Assembly: GCF_009497775.1 (NCBI RefSeq)
Contig: NZ_CP031012.1
Span: 3,125,135 to 3,189,134 of the forward strand
From: Alcaligenes faecalis
Lineage (GTDB): Bacteria; Pseudomonadota; Gammaproteobacteria; Burkholderiales; Burkholderiaceae_B
Direction of reading: 5' to 3'
DNA: 64,000 bases
Part shown: piece by piece, positions 1-9,600 of the stretch
How positions within the stretch are numbered: position 1 is the first letter of the stretch
Layout: every line of letters begins with the position of its first letter
Program-made: the position numbers and the translations under genes
Notes under the pieces: model-generated
Seen by the model: only the letters and a program-made list of their open reading frames with translations
Told to the model about the DNA's origin: nothing
Databases searched by the model: none

Positions 1-68
1 CCGACTGGGCAGCCCACCCCCACGCACAGTCCGGCCTCTCTTTCCACCTTCTCTCCTCGAGTGGCTGT

Positions 69-2147
69 ATGACCTTCACCTCCCGTCCCCAAAAATCCCA
101 CACCGTGCAGCGCCTGCAGCAAGCCGGGATCTCCCTGTCCCTGGCACTGCTGCTGACCGCCTGCGGCAGCGGCTCCGGCGGTAACGATGGCCCGGCAAAC
201 CCCGGCGTCGACCCCGAAACCCCCACCGTCGAACCCGGCGACAAACCCCAGGCACTGGGCGGCAAAAAAGCCCTGATCGTCACCATCGACGGCCTGAGCT
301 ACGAAGCCCTGCTGCAAGCCCGCCAGGCAGGCCAGCACCCTGCCCTGAAAAACCTGACCATCGCCCCCGCCCAAACCGGCGGCTACGCAGGCACCGCCAG
401 CGAACAACGCACCCTGCCACTGCCCGGCTGGGCCTCCCTGATTACCGGCGTATGGGCAGACCAGCACGGCCTGCGCGGCGTCGGCCAGGAAGCCACCAAA
501 CTCAACAGCCCCACCCTGGTGGCCCAAACCTCCGAACCTACCCAGGCCGCCCTGGCCTTGAGCACCGCCGACTACCGCACACTGTGGAGCCAGGACCTGC
601 AAGAAGGTCGCATCATCGAAGCGGCCAACTGTACCGACTCCGACAGCTGTGTCAGCGAACAAACCCAGAAATACCTGCAAGAAGGCAAATCCCTGATCCT
701 GGCCCAAATCCAGGCTCCAGCCCGCGCTGCCACCCAAGGAGGCCTGGGTAGCCCCGCCTACCAGGACGCCGTCAACGCCTCCCTGGCCTCGCTGGACAAA
801 CTGTTCGCCCTGATTGACAAACGCAAACAGGCCGACGCCTCCGAAGACTGGCTGGTCATCCTGACTACCAGCTATGGTATGGACGAATTCGGCAGCGCCA
901 CCGGCTCGCAGTTCAACCGGAACAAGACCAGCTTTATTGCCACAAATAAAACCCTGGCCTCATTGCCCGCAGCCGACAGCAAAATCTCCAGCAGCACCGA
1001 CATGAACGCCCTGGCCTCCGTCATCGACATTGCGCCCACCGTACTGTCGCACCTGGACCTGCAAAATGAGCAATACCACTTCCGTGGCTCGCCCCTGCAA
1101 GCCGACACCCGTGTGCGTAATCTGGCACTCAGCAAGCCGGCTGACAAAAACATGGTTGATCTGAGCTGGATTCTGGAAGGCGATACCTCGCAAGAAATCC
1201 AAGTCATGCGCGATGGCAAACTGATTGCAAGCCTGCCCGCTGGATCAACCCACTACTCCGACCCGCTGCCAGTCTCGGAAAACGCCCAGACCTACTCACT
1301 GAGCTACTCGGTAAAAGCTGGCAAGGCCGCCTCCACCATCAAGGCTGACGTCGGCTACCAGCCCCCACCCAAGCTGGCCGATACCCTTAAAAACGGCCTG
1401 CGCAGCTACTACACCTTCAGCGCACAACCTTTTACCGACAGCAAAGGCGGGAGCAGCCTGCAGACATCCAGCCCAAGCACTCCAGCCGGAGAGCTGATTG
1501 CAGCCGACTTCCTGGACCCGACCCAACCTCAAGGTGGCTTGCGTCTGGTCGGCAGCAAAGCCGACACAAATGGCAACCGTGGTTATCGGCTGTCCTTGAG
1601 CCGCGAATTACTGGGTACGGGCGGCGCACAGAAACTGACTATCGGCTTTTGGTTCCGCACACCCGATAACTGCCATGGCTACGGCGCCTCCATCATGGCC
1701 AACAAAAACTACGACTCGGGCAACAACCCCGGTTTTGCGCTGGGCCTGTTCAACGCCAATGGCTGTGACATCCGCTTTAACACCGGTTATGGCGGTGGTC
1801 GCAATGAAAGTCAGGGCTACAACATCACACCTGACCAGTGGGCCTATGTGGCTGTCGTTATCGACAAGTCCAAAGGAATCATGCGCGGACACGTATTCGA
1901 TACAAAAAAAGGCGCGCAATTTGGTTCGGTTGCGCTGGAGGCTCGCACGATCACCGCTCTGGGCGGGACCGGCACCAGAGAACTGAGCCTGAACGAGGAC
2001 GTTACCGGCCAGTACTACAAACGCTGGGGTCGTAGCGACATCAATATGGACTTTGGCGAACTGGCCATCTGGGACCGCGACCTAAGCACTGACGAGCTAA
2101 CCAGTATTTATGAATCGCGCAAACCCTTGTCCAGCCTCCAACCCTAA
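69..2147 (+). CDS. Lipoprotein with alkaline-phosphatase-superfamily (type I phosphodiesterase-like) and LamG-like domains
   Basis: The 692-residue protein begins with a lipoprotein signal whose lipobox LLTAC puts the lipidated Cys at residue 32. A Gly/Pro/Glu-rich linker follows. Residues about 66-340 look like the alkaline-phosphatase/phosphodiesterase fold: ALIVTIDGLSYEAL supplies a metal Asp, RTLPLPGWASLITGVW matches the region that carries the nucleophilic Thr, and ADQHG the conserved His-Gly. The last ~200 residues resemble a concanavalin/LamG fold (TIGFWFRTP, DQWAYVAVVIDKS, GELAIWDRDLS). Role inferred: a surface or periplasmic hydrolase of phosphoesters or sulfate esters, with the LamG part binding a ligand. 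It lies directly upstream of another lipoprotein and a phospholipase C on the same strand. The substrate cannot be read from sequence. Only 68 bases precede it here, so its promoter is not visible. Confidence 0.8.
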   Translation: MTFTSRPQKSHTVQRLQQAGISLSLALLLTACGSGSGGNDGPANPGVDPETPTVEPGDKPQALGGKKALIVTIDGLSYEALLQARQAGQHPALKNLTIAPAQTGGYAGTASEQRTLPLPGWASLITGVWADQHGLRGVGQEATKLNSPTLVAQTSEPTQAALALSTADYRTLWSQDLQEGRIIEAANCTDSDSCVSEQTQKYLQEGKSLILAQIQAPARAATQGGLGSPAYQDAVNASLASLDKLFALIDKRKQADASEDWLVILTTSYGMDEFGSATGSQFNRNKTSFIATNKTLASLPAADSKISSSTDMNALASVIDIAPTVLSHLDLQNEQYHFRGSPLQADTRVRNLALSKPADKNMVDLSWILEGDTSQEIQVMRDGKLIASLPAGSTHYSDPLPVSENAQTYSLSYSVKAGKAASTIKADVGYQPPPKLADTLKNGLRSYYTFSAQPFTDSKGGSSLQTSSPSTPAGELIAADFLDPTQPQGGLRLVGSKADTNGNRGYRLSLSRELLGTGGAQKLTIGFWFRTPDNCHGYGASIMANKNYDSGNNPGFALGLFNANGCDIRFNTGYGGGRNESQGYNITPDQWAYVAVVIDKSKGIMRGHVFDTKKGAQFGSVALEARTITALGGTGTRELSLNEDVTGQYYKRWGRSDINMDFGELAIWDRDLSTDELTSIYESRKPLSSLQP

Positions 2148-2168
2148 TTGCACAACCAAGGATTTCTC

Positions 2169-2366
2169 ATGACTCCAAAGAACACCTCATTTACTTTTGA
2201 GCGCATAAAACGCGCATCTATCTTACTGATGTTCTGCGGTCTGCTGGCCGCCTGCAGTAGCGGCAGCGACAACGATGGCTCGAACAACACAGGCTCACCA
2301 GAAGAACCTACCGAACCGGGTAAACCTACTCCAGAACCCGCACCGCAACTGAAATGCGCCCCTTGA
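2169..2366 (+). CDS. Small Pro/Glu-rich lipoprotein (65 aa)
   Basis: The ATG at 2169 follows an AAGGA ribosome site at 2158-2162; a TTG start at 2148 is less likely. The protein has a basic N-terminus, a hydrophobic stretch and lipobox LLAAC, then only ~35 residues of Ser/Gly/Asp and Pro/Glu-rich sequence ending in LKCAP. The anchor and linker resemble those of the preceding lipoprotein, but there is no catalytic domain. It may be a genuine small lipoprotein co-transcribed with the phospholipase C (the next ATG is 21 bases after the stop), or the stub of a truncated duplicate. No function can be assigned. Confidence 0.6.
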   Translation: MTPKNTSFTFERIKRASILLMFCGLLAACSSGSDNDGSNNTGSPEEPTEPGKPTPEPAPQLKCAP

Positions 2367-2387
2367 TTGACTAAGAGATTAAGCACA

Positions 2388-4565
2388 ATGACTTCACGCC
2401 GCACATTCCTACGCAATATGACTGGTGCCAGCCTGGCGGCCGGTTCCCTAGGCGCTTTCCCTCCCAGCATTCGCAAGGCACTGGCCATTCCTGCGAACAA
2501 CAAGACCGGCACCATCAAGGACGTAGAGCACATTGTGGTTCTGATGCAAGAGAACCGCTCCTTTGACCACTACTTTGGCACCATGAAAGGTGTGCGAGGT
2601 TTTGGCGACCGTTTTACCATTCCTCTGCCCAACCACCGCAATGTCTGGCAGCAAAATGTCAGCTCAACCGAAACTGTCCTGCCTTATCACCTGGACGCCA
2701 CCAAAGGCAATGCTCAACGTGTTAACGGCACCCCCCACTCTTGGTCCGATGGTCAAGCGGCCTGGGACCACGGTCGCATGGACTTCTGGCCCAAGCACAA
2801 GAACCGTCACTCCATGGGGTACTACCGCGAAGCCGAAGTGCCTTTCCAATTCGCGATGGCTAACGCCTTCACCATCTGCGATGCCTATCATTGCTCAATG
2901 CACACCGGCACAAACTCCAACCGCATGTTCCTGTGGACCGGCACAAACGGTCCAACCGGCACAGGCGAGTGTACAGTCAACAATGCATGGGACAGCCTGT
3001 GGCCCTCACTCTTTGGCGGCTACACCTGGAAAACCTATCCCGAACGCCTGGAAGAAGCCGGAATCAGCTGGAAGGTGTATCAGAACCTGCCCGACAACTT
3101 CACAGACAACTCGCTAGCCGGTTTCTTGCAGTACCGTATTGCCAACGAGCAATCCGGCAAGCCAACCAATACGCCTTATGAGCCCTCGGACGACATTGGC
3201 AATCCGCTCTACAAAGGCATTGCTAACACCATGCCCGACGGCGGTTTTCTGGAGCAAATCCGCAAAGATGTACAGGCAGGTACCTTGCCACAGATCTCCT
3301 GGGTCGTGGCCCCTGCCAACTACTCCGAACACCCAGGCCCATCAAGCCCGGTACAAGGCGGCTGGTACACCCAGGAGTTGCTTGATGCTCTGACCGCCAA
3401 CCCTGAGGTCTGGAGCAAAACTGTTCTGCTGGTCAACTTTGACGAAAACGACGGCTTCTTTGACCATGTACCCTCACCTTCAGCTCCCTCAATTGATCCG
3501 GTCACTGGCAAGCCCGCCGGCAAGACAAGCTTGAGCAAAGAAGAACTGGCCTTCGAATATTACAACTACCCCAGCCCACAAGGTCTGGCTGGCCAACCCC
3601 CGCAAGACGGCAAGGCCTTTGGCCCCGGCGTACGTGTACCTATGTACGTTATTTCCCCCTGGAGCCGTGGCGGCTGGGTGAACTCCCAAGTGTTTGACCA
3701 CACTTCGGTCATCCGCTTCATGGAAGAGCGCTTTGGCGTGATGGAGCCCAACATCAGTCCGTACCGTCGTGCCGTATGCGGTGACCTGACTTCGGCCTTC
3801 AACTTCGCCAGCCCGAATGATGAGCCGCTGCCCATGTTGAATGGCCGACGCAGCCGCCAAGATGCCGATGCCATCCGCAGCGCCCAGGAACGTCTGGCCC
3901 AAGTGCCACAGCCCGTGGACAACCAGCGCATTCCCGTACAGCAAACCGGTGTGCGCCCGTCGCGTGCCCTGCCTTACGAACTGCACGTCAGCGCCCGTTG
4001 CGACAGCGAAAAAGGCGTACAACTGCTGTTCTCCAACACGGGTAAAGCCGCCGCTGTTTTCCACGTCTACGACAAGCTGAACCTGGACCGTATCCCCCGC
4101 CGCTACATGGTCGCTCCCGACCAGATTCTGGACGATGTCTGGGACGTGCAAGCGAACAATCTGGGTCACTACGACTTGTGGGTACTGGGCCCGAACGGCT
4201 TTCACCGTCACTTCCGTGGCGACGTCAGCGTGCTGAGCCAGCCCGAAGCCGCCCGCCCCGAAATTCGTGTCTGCTATGAAGTCACCAAGGGCGATGTCTA
4301 TCTGGAAATGATGAACGGTGGCCAGTCTGCCTGCACCTTTACCATCCAGTCCATGGCCTACCGCGAAGACGGCCCATGGGAAGTGACCGTGGAGCCAGGC
4401 CAGCAGTCCAAACAATCCTGGGCCCTGAAGTCCAGCGGCCACTGGTACGACTTCGTGGTCCGCAGCAATAGCGACCCAAGCTACTACCGTCGCTTTGCAG
4501 GCCGAGTGGAGTTTGGCGAACACGGCGTCAGCGATCCGGCCCTGGGGATCCCTGCTTACCTGTAA
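2388..4565 (+). CDS. Phosphocholine-type phospholipase C, Tat-exported
   Basis: The 725-residue product (from the ATG at 2388; a TTG at 2367 is also open) hydrolyses phospholipid head groups outside the cytoplasm. The twin-arginine signal SRRTFLRN at residues 3-10 is followed by a hydrophobic stretch and ALA. The phosphoesterase signature ENRSFDHYFG lies at 55-64, NFDENDGFFDHV is a further conserved metal-site motif, and the C-terminal ~250 residues contain the twin beta-domains typical of PlcH/PlcN enzymes. Length fits the 690-730-residue family. In Pseudomonas such enzymes are folded, exported by Tat and released by a type II secretion system. A full T2SS is encoded at 15-25 kb here, so it is a plausible substrate (inference). 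A Rho-independent terminator follows. Confidence 0.93.
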   Translation: MTSRRTFLRNMTGASLAAGSLGAFPPSIRKALAIPANNKTGTIKDVEHIVVLMQENRSFDHYFGTMKGVRGFGDRFTIPLPNHRNVWQQNVSSTETVLPYHLDATKGNAQRVNGTPHSWSDGQAAWDHGRMDFWPKHKNRHSMGYYREAEVPFQFAMANAFTICDAYHCSMHTGTNSNRMFLWTGTNGPTGTGECTVNNAWDSLWPSLFGGYTWKTYPERLEEAGISWKVYQNLPDNFTDNSLAGFLQYRIANEQSGKPTNTPYEPSDDIGNPLYKGIANTMPDGGFLEQIRKDVQAGTLPQISWVVAPANYSEHPGPSSPVQGGWYTQELLDALTANPEVWSKTVLLVNFDENDGFFDHVPSPSAPSIDPVTGKPAGKTSLSKEELAFEYYNYPSPQGLAGQPPQDGKAFGPGVRVPMYVISPWSRGGWVNSQVFDHTSVIRFMEERFGVMEPNISPYRRAVCGDLTSAFNFASPNDEPLPMLNGRRSRQDADAIRSAQERLAQVPQPVDNQRIPVQQTGVRPSRALPYELHVSARCDSEKGVQLLFSNTGKAAAVFHVYDKLNLDRIPRRYMVAPDQILDDVWDVQANNLGHYDLWVLGPNGFHRHFRGDVSVLSQPEAARPEIRVCYEVTKGDVYLEMMNGGQSACTFTIQSMAYREDGPWEVTVEPGQQSKQSWALKSSGHWYDFVVRSNSDPSYYRRFAGRVEFGEHGVSDPALGIPAYL

Positions 4566-4636
4566 GACTTAAACGCTCTGAATGTATAGTTCTATCGTCT
4601 GACTATGTGTGCGTGCGCACCACGCACACTTTTTTA

Positions 4637-4670
4637 CCCCGATGCCAGTACTTGGCATCGGGGTTTTTTT
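4637..4670 (+). terminator. Rho-independent terminator after phospholipase C
   Basis: An 11-bp perfect stem (CCCCGATGCCA with TGGCATCGGGG), a 5-base loop and a run of seven T on the plus strand, 72 bases after the phospholipase stop. Confidence 0.92.
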
Positions 4671-4700
4671 ATTGATTGCGAGTGATGTGAAACAACAGCG

Positions 4701-4722
4701 GAAAACTCGCTGATCCAGCGAG
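4701..4722 (-). terminator. Terminator of the adhesin operon
   Basis: Read on the minus strand, CTCGCTG-GAT-CAGCGAG is followed by TTTT, and the hairpin starts right after the stop codon (4726-4724) of the receiver-like gene. It closes the operon running from 13947. Confidence 0.75.
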
Positions 4723-4723
4723 C

Positions 4724-5200
4724 TTAGCGAGAAAAGCGCGATCGAAGACTCAAGCCTATGTAATGCCTTCTACGTTGTCGCTTTCTTTTCACCGCCACTC
4801 TTTCATCAATGATGGGAGCCGGTTTCCGACCGCTGGCCAGATCCACCACCGAACGTAAAACAGCAGAGTAAGCCGTACGAGCAGGCAAACAAACATCGGC
4901 CCCCGCATACATGGCACGCTCACAGGACAAGGGGGACTCATCGGCCAGAAACACAATGCCGACATTATCCAGCTGCCGCATCGCGGAGATAACGGCGTAC
5001 ACATCAAACGCGCTCTCGCCCTCCCCATCAATAAGCAGAATGCGCAGGCGCTTTCCGAGCATGGCAAGGTCTGTAGGACTGGTTGCTACCGTCGTGCACA
5101 CCCCGGAGCTGGCCAGATAATCATGCAGGGCCAGCATATCGCCCACACGCGATGATGCAGGCTGTGCAATCAGGAGAAAAACCACATCAAAATCATACAT
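4724..5200 (-). CDS. Degenerate receiver-domain (CheY-like) protein, no output domain
   Basis: The 158-residue protein has the alternating pattern of a response-regulator receiver over residues ~3-125: VVFLLIA (strand 1), RILLIDGEGE with Asp58 at the phosphoacceptor position, VGIVFLADES, and AMYAGADVCLPA. The acidic pair after strand 1 is replaced by AQP and the conserved Lys after strand 5 by Ala, so normal phosphoryl chemistry is doubtful. A strongly basic tail (KRKRQRRR near residues 138-145) follows and no DNA-binding or enzymatic domain is present. It is the last gene of the adhesin operon, 24 bases after the SecD-P1-like lipoprotein. A regulatory or localisation role in adhesin control is inferred only from this position. 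Confidence 0.6.
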   Translation of the reverse strand: MYDFDVVFLLIAQPASSRVGDMLALHDYLASSGVCTTVATSPTDLAMLGKRLRILLIDGEGESAFDVYAVISAMRQLDNVGIVFLADESPLSCERAMYAGADVCLPARTAYSAVLRSVVDLASGRKPAPIIDERVAVKRKRQRRRHYIGLSLRSRFSR

Positions 5201-5224
5201 AGGGCGCGATACGCAGTCCTGTTA

Positions 5225-5773
5225 TCACTGGCCACCTTGCATCAATTTAATAATGGCCTGTGTATGCTGGGCGTTCTGGGTTCCGATCAGCAAACGCCCG
5301 TCGGAAATCGTTTCACTGATACGAGCCACACTCACCAACTGCCCCTGCACACTCAAGAGCAGATAGTGGCCTCGTGCCTGAGCCGTGACGCTGCGCAGTT
5401 TATTGATGCCGTTCTGGTTCATCTCCAGCAGCAAAAACGTGCCTTGATCCTGAGTCGTGACAGGCGTGACGCGGTGCAGATCAGCTTGCGTCAAAACAGG
5501 CTGGGGCAGCGCATACAAAGAGGTTCCCCCCACATCGACGGCCACCAAAGGTGCTTCTGCCTTCTCTTGCGCCAGATGCAAGGTAATGACGGTTGTCGCC
5601 TGAGTACGGGAGGCCGTTGGCGCCGCCGTGCGGGCATTCGTAGTCCCACCCGAACTTTGCATGACAGGCGGTGCAGGATCCACAGGCTCGGAAATATGAC
5701 GAGGTATTGTTTGCTGACAAGCAGCCAGGCCGCCCGCCAGAATCAACAGCGCTAATTTGTGCAGAATATTCAT
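5225..5773 (-). CDS. Lipoprotein with SecD P1-head-like domain
   Basis: The start is taken as the ATG at 5773, giving 182 residues; a GTG at 5794 is also in frame. The signal peptide has lipobox GLAAC with lipidated Cys19, then a Ser/Thr/Ala/Pro-rich linker to about residue 60. The last ~75 residues (FLLLEMNQNGINKLRS, GHYLLLSVQGQLVSV, ISDGRLLIGT, HTQAIIKLMQGG) follow the beta-alpha pattern of the SecD/SecF periplasmic P1 head, which contacts exported polypeptides. As the gene sits between a TpgA-like gene and a receiver-like gene downstream of a giant autotransporter, it may be a periplasmic accessory for adhesin export; that role is inferred. The family match is by eye. Confidence 0.7.
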   Translation of the reverse strand: MNILHKLALLILAGGLAACQQTIPRHISEPVDPAPPVMQSSGGTTNARTAAPTASRTQATTVITLHLAQEKAEAPLVAVDVGGTSLYALPQPVLTQADLHRVTPVTTQDQGTFLLLEMNQNGINKLRSVTAQARGHYLLLSVQGQLVSVARISETISDGRLLIGTQNAQHTQAIIKLMQGGQ

Positions 5774-5837
5774 TGTTTTCTCGATACACGGCACGCACCC
5801 GTCTTAGCCGGGTGCGTGCCTGGTTACCGCATCCAAC

Positions 5838-6611
5838 TTAGCGTTGGCCTTGAACCTCAATATCCACCCGACGATTCGGTGCCAGGCAGGCAATCAAATC
5901 ACTGCGGTTGGGCTGATCACACTGCACAAGGGGGCGGTCCGAACCAAAGCCTTGCGTCACAATCGCAGAAGCTGGAATGCCCTGGGCAGACAAGGCCTGT
6001 CGTACCGTCTGAGCACGTTGCTGCGACAAATGCTGATTCGATGCCGCATTTCCGATCCGATCCGTATGACCGGAAACAGTCACGCGTTCGATGTCCGACA
6101 TTTGCTTGAGCTGGCCTGCAATGTCACGAATCGTGCTCAGACCCGCGCTGGTCAAAGTTGCACTGCCAAACGCAAAGGCCACGTCCCCGGAAAGCGAGAA
6201 AGGCTGAATGGTCGCGGTTTTCGGCGTTGCATCCAGAACAGACGCACACTCGCCAGGCTTCCAGTAAAAGCTGCGGCCCAGCTTGTCCTGGTCAAACAGC
6301 ACCTTGAACTGACAAGTCTTGATGCCCTGAGCCGTGTTGAAGTGGAACAGGTAATCCCACTCCCGAACCTTGAAGCCTTCGGCAAAGTGCGGGCGACCCA
6401 GCAAGTCATACAGCTGATCGCGTGTCACGCCTTCCCGAACCTGACGCAGATTGTCGATATTCGGATAAGAGCCCGTGTGAAAAGTCGCTTTATCCACCTC
6501 AGGAAACACCGGGTTTTCTGTATGACCTTCCGAGTCCACCTGACTCAGGGTTCCGCAACCAGCAAGCACCAGACTGCTCAGCAAAGCAGCCCCAAACCAA
6601 TTTTTCTTCAT
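5838..6611 (-). CDS. tpgA: TpgA-like lipoprotein: SmpA/OmlA (BamE-like) domain plus OmpA C-terminal domain
   Basis: The 257-residue protein carries lipobox LVLAGC (Cys19). Residues ~50-125 fit the SmpA/OmlA fold found in BamE (VREGVTRDQLYDLLGRPHF, REWDYLFHF). Residues ~140-257 are an OmpA-type peptidoglycan-binding domain with VSGHTDRIG (Asp184) and LSQQRAQTVRQAL (Arg199), the two positions that contact diaminopimelate. This architecture is that of TpgA, the partner encoded next to the trimeric autotransporter AtaA of Acinetobacter, which tethers the adhesin anchor to peptidoglycan. The gene lies 74 bases downstream of the trimeric autotransporter on the same strand, which supports the assignment. 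The symbol is by architecture and context, not alignment. Confidence 0.85.
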   Translation of the reverse strand: MKKNWFGAALLSSLVLAGCGTLSQVDSEGHTENPVFPEVDKATFHTGSYPNIDNLRQVREGVTRDQLYDLLGRPHFAEGFKVREWDYLFHFNTAQGIKTCQFKVLFDQDKLGRSFYWKPGECASVLDATPKTATIQPFSLSGDVAFAFGSATLTSAGLSTIRDIAGQLKQMSDIERVTVSGHTDRIGNAASNQHLSQQRAQTVRQALSAQGIPASAIVTQGFGSDRPLVQCDQPNRSDLIACLAPNRRVDIEVQGQR

Positions 6612-6685
6612 GATCTGAATTCCTTCAAAAGTGTGTGCTGTGCATCGGCGTCAATGCGCCGATGCACCATAGAGTCAGGGCCGAC

Positions 6686-9600
6686 TTACCATTGATAACC
6701 AATACCCACGGCACCACCGTAATCACCGCGCGAAGTGGTATTGCCCGAGAGCTTGTAAACCCATTTGCCGTTATCGGTAATGCCGGAGAAACCAATGGCC
6801 ATACCGGACTCTCCACGCCAGGTGCCGCCGGCCATGGACATCATGTGTTTACCTGGCAAGTAAGCCTGAGGCAGAGACGCTGTTGCCATCGCGGCCGCCA
6901 CACCTGCACTTAAGCGGTTATCCAGACGGTTGATATCGTGGCGAATATTGTTGATCTGGCCTTGCAGATTGCCCGCAACCTGATTCAACTGGCTCACGTT
7001 CACCGCATCGGTGTCATTAACGCCCGCCGCCACATTGGTAATGTGCTTGCCGGACATATTGATGCCGTTCTCGTTGATGATCGGGCCACCGTTATTGATC
7101 TGAATTTCATCCGCGTGAACATTCACCGCCGTAATGGAATTGACCTTCAGATCCTGGGACACCGACACCTTGATATCCGCGCCAATGGTCTGGCCTGCAT
7201 CATTGACCCGGTCCGTCTTAGAGATCACGATGTTGTCGCCTTCAACAAAGCCCACGGTGTTGCCATTGTGGATAGGCGTGCCGTCACCGGAGCCATTATT
7301 GCCACCACCTGTGGAGCCGGAACCATTGCCGTTGGAACCACCGTTATTGCCACCGTCCTTGCCATCCGTCGGTGCTTCAACATTCCAGTGCATGCTGTCC
7401 AGAACATCTTTCAGGGATGTGTGCTGGCCACCGTTATAGGCAAACGAGCCATTTCCATCCAGACCAATGAAGGACTCGATAGGCTGGAGCTGGCCGTAAT
7501 TGACAGCATCCGTCGGATTGCGACCGGCGGCCACATTGGTGATACGCATATCACCCGCATTGATGCCAGCCAGGGTGATGCTCGGGCCATTGTTGATGGT
7601 CAGGCCGGTGTTACCCAGGTGTACGTCGTTTCCTACCGCAACGCCTGCGTTATTGATGAGGGTATCGCCAGTCTTCAGGCTGCCATCAGCACCCAGATCA
7701 ATGTCCTTGTTCAGCTTGACCTCAACCTGCCCGGAATCATCGGTGCCGGTCTGTTCGACCGTTACGTTCTTGTCACCAACAAAGGCAACCTGGCCGTTCG
7801 GGCCAATATTGGCGCTATTACCCTGCTCATCGGTCACATTCCAGCCAGCGCTGGCAACGTCACTGACTTGCTTGAGCTGGTCTTCAGTAGCCGCCTGGCC
7901 GCTGGTGTAGTTGTCCGGATCCCAAGTCAGATTGGTCAGGCCACCAATTCGGCCAGTATCACCATTGATCGTGATCTGATTCGCTCCGCCCACCACTACC
8001 TGCGTGCTGCCGATAGCCGTGCTATTACCAGCCGCATCTGCCACCGTGATCGAACCTGCGCCTACCGTGGTCTTATCACCGGCAGCATTGCTCACCGTGG
8101 TGCCTGCCGCTGTCGTGGAGGTCTTGTTGCCTGCTCCGTCATCCACCGTCAGACCATCGTTATTAACGACCGTGTTTCCTGTCGTCAGGCTGCCGTCCGC
8201 CCCCAGATCAATGTCCTTGTTCAGGTTGAAGGCCAGATCCGTGCCATCACGTGTGATGTTGATATTGCCGTCAGTGTTGCTGAAGTCCACCGAAGCGCCT
8301 GGTTTGACGTTTTCAGTGGCACCGCCATTGGCGCTTATGTTCCAGCCTGCGTTGGCGACCTCTTCAACATCCTTCAACTGCGACACATTCACAGCATCGG
8401 TATCATCTGTACCGGCAGCCAGATTGGTAATCTTCTTGCCGTTCATATTGATGCCGTTACCGTTGATCACCGGACCACCGTTATTGATGGTAATGCTGTT
8501 GATATCCGTCAGGTTCTGAGCCATGACCAGGTTCAACTTGTTGCCGTCGCTATCGACGCGCAGGTTGGCACCTGTGGACTCTTCACCTTCGGCCAGTTCA
8601 CCTGAAATGGTCAATGGTGTGTTGTCAGCCAAGGTCTTGGCAATGGTATTGCCGGTATTGCCAGCAAAGCTCAAGCCATCGGCCTGGGTGGCAACTTCGT
8701 TACCCTTGTAAATGACATCACCCGCGTTGTTGACCACAAAGTTGTCGCCCAGGCGGGTTTCGCCCTGAACGGTCAAATTGTTGGTGGTGATGCTATCGCC
8801 ATTGACGACTGTGTCACCGACGGTGACGCTGTCGCCGTTGATGATCGTATCGCCTACGGTAATGCTGTTGCCCACGGTCAGATCATCAGCCAGGTTGAAA
8901 GCCAGATCGGTACCGGTACGTGTGATGTCGATATTGCCGTCGGTGTTGCTGAAGTCCACCGAAGCGCCCGGCTTCACGTTTTCAGCAGCAGCACCATTGG
9001 CGCTGATGTTCCAGCCTGCGTTGGCTACATCTGAAACCTCTTTCAACTGCGATACATTCACCGCATCGGTGTCGTCCGTGCCAGCATCCAGATTGGTGAT
9101 CTTCTTGCCACCCATATTGATGCCATCGCCATTGATCACCGGACCACCGTTATTGATGGTGATGCTGTTGATATCCGTCAGGTTCTGAGCCATGACCAGA
9201 TTCAACTTGTTGCCGTCGCTATCGACGCGCAGGTTGGCACCTGTGGACTCTTCACCTGCAGCCAGTTCACCAGAGAGTGTCAACGGTGTGTCGTCACCCA
9301 AAGTCTTGGCAATGGTGCTGCCGGTGTTGCCAGCAAAGCTCAAACCATCAGCCTGAGTGGCAACTTCGTTGCCCTTGTAGATAACGTCACCCGCGTTGTT
9401 GACCACAAAGTTGTCGCCCAGGCGGGTTTCACCCTGAACGGTCAGATTGTTGGTGGTGATGCTATCGCCATTGACGACTGTGTCACCGACCGTGACGCTG
9501 TCGCCATTGATCACCGTATCGCCCACGGTGATGCTGTTGCCCACGGTCAGATCATCAGCCAGATTGAAGGCCAGATCGGTGCCAGTGCGCGTGATGTCGA

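Noticed and set aside
3489..4523. 344-codon minus-strand frame opposite the phospholipase C
   Set aside because: A shadow of the GC-rich phospholipase gene without recognisable protein features.
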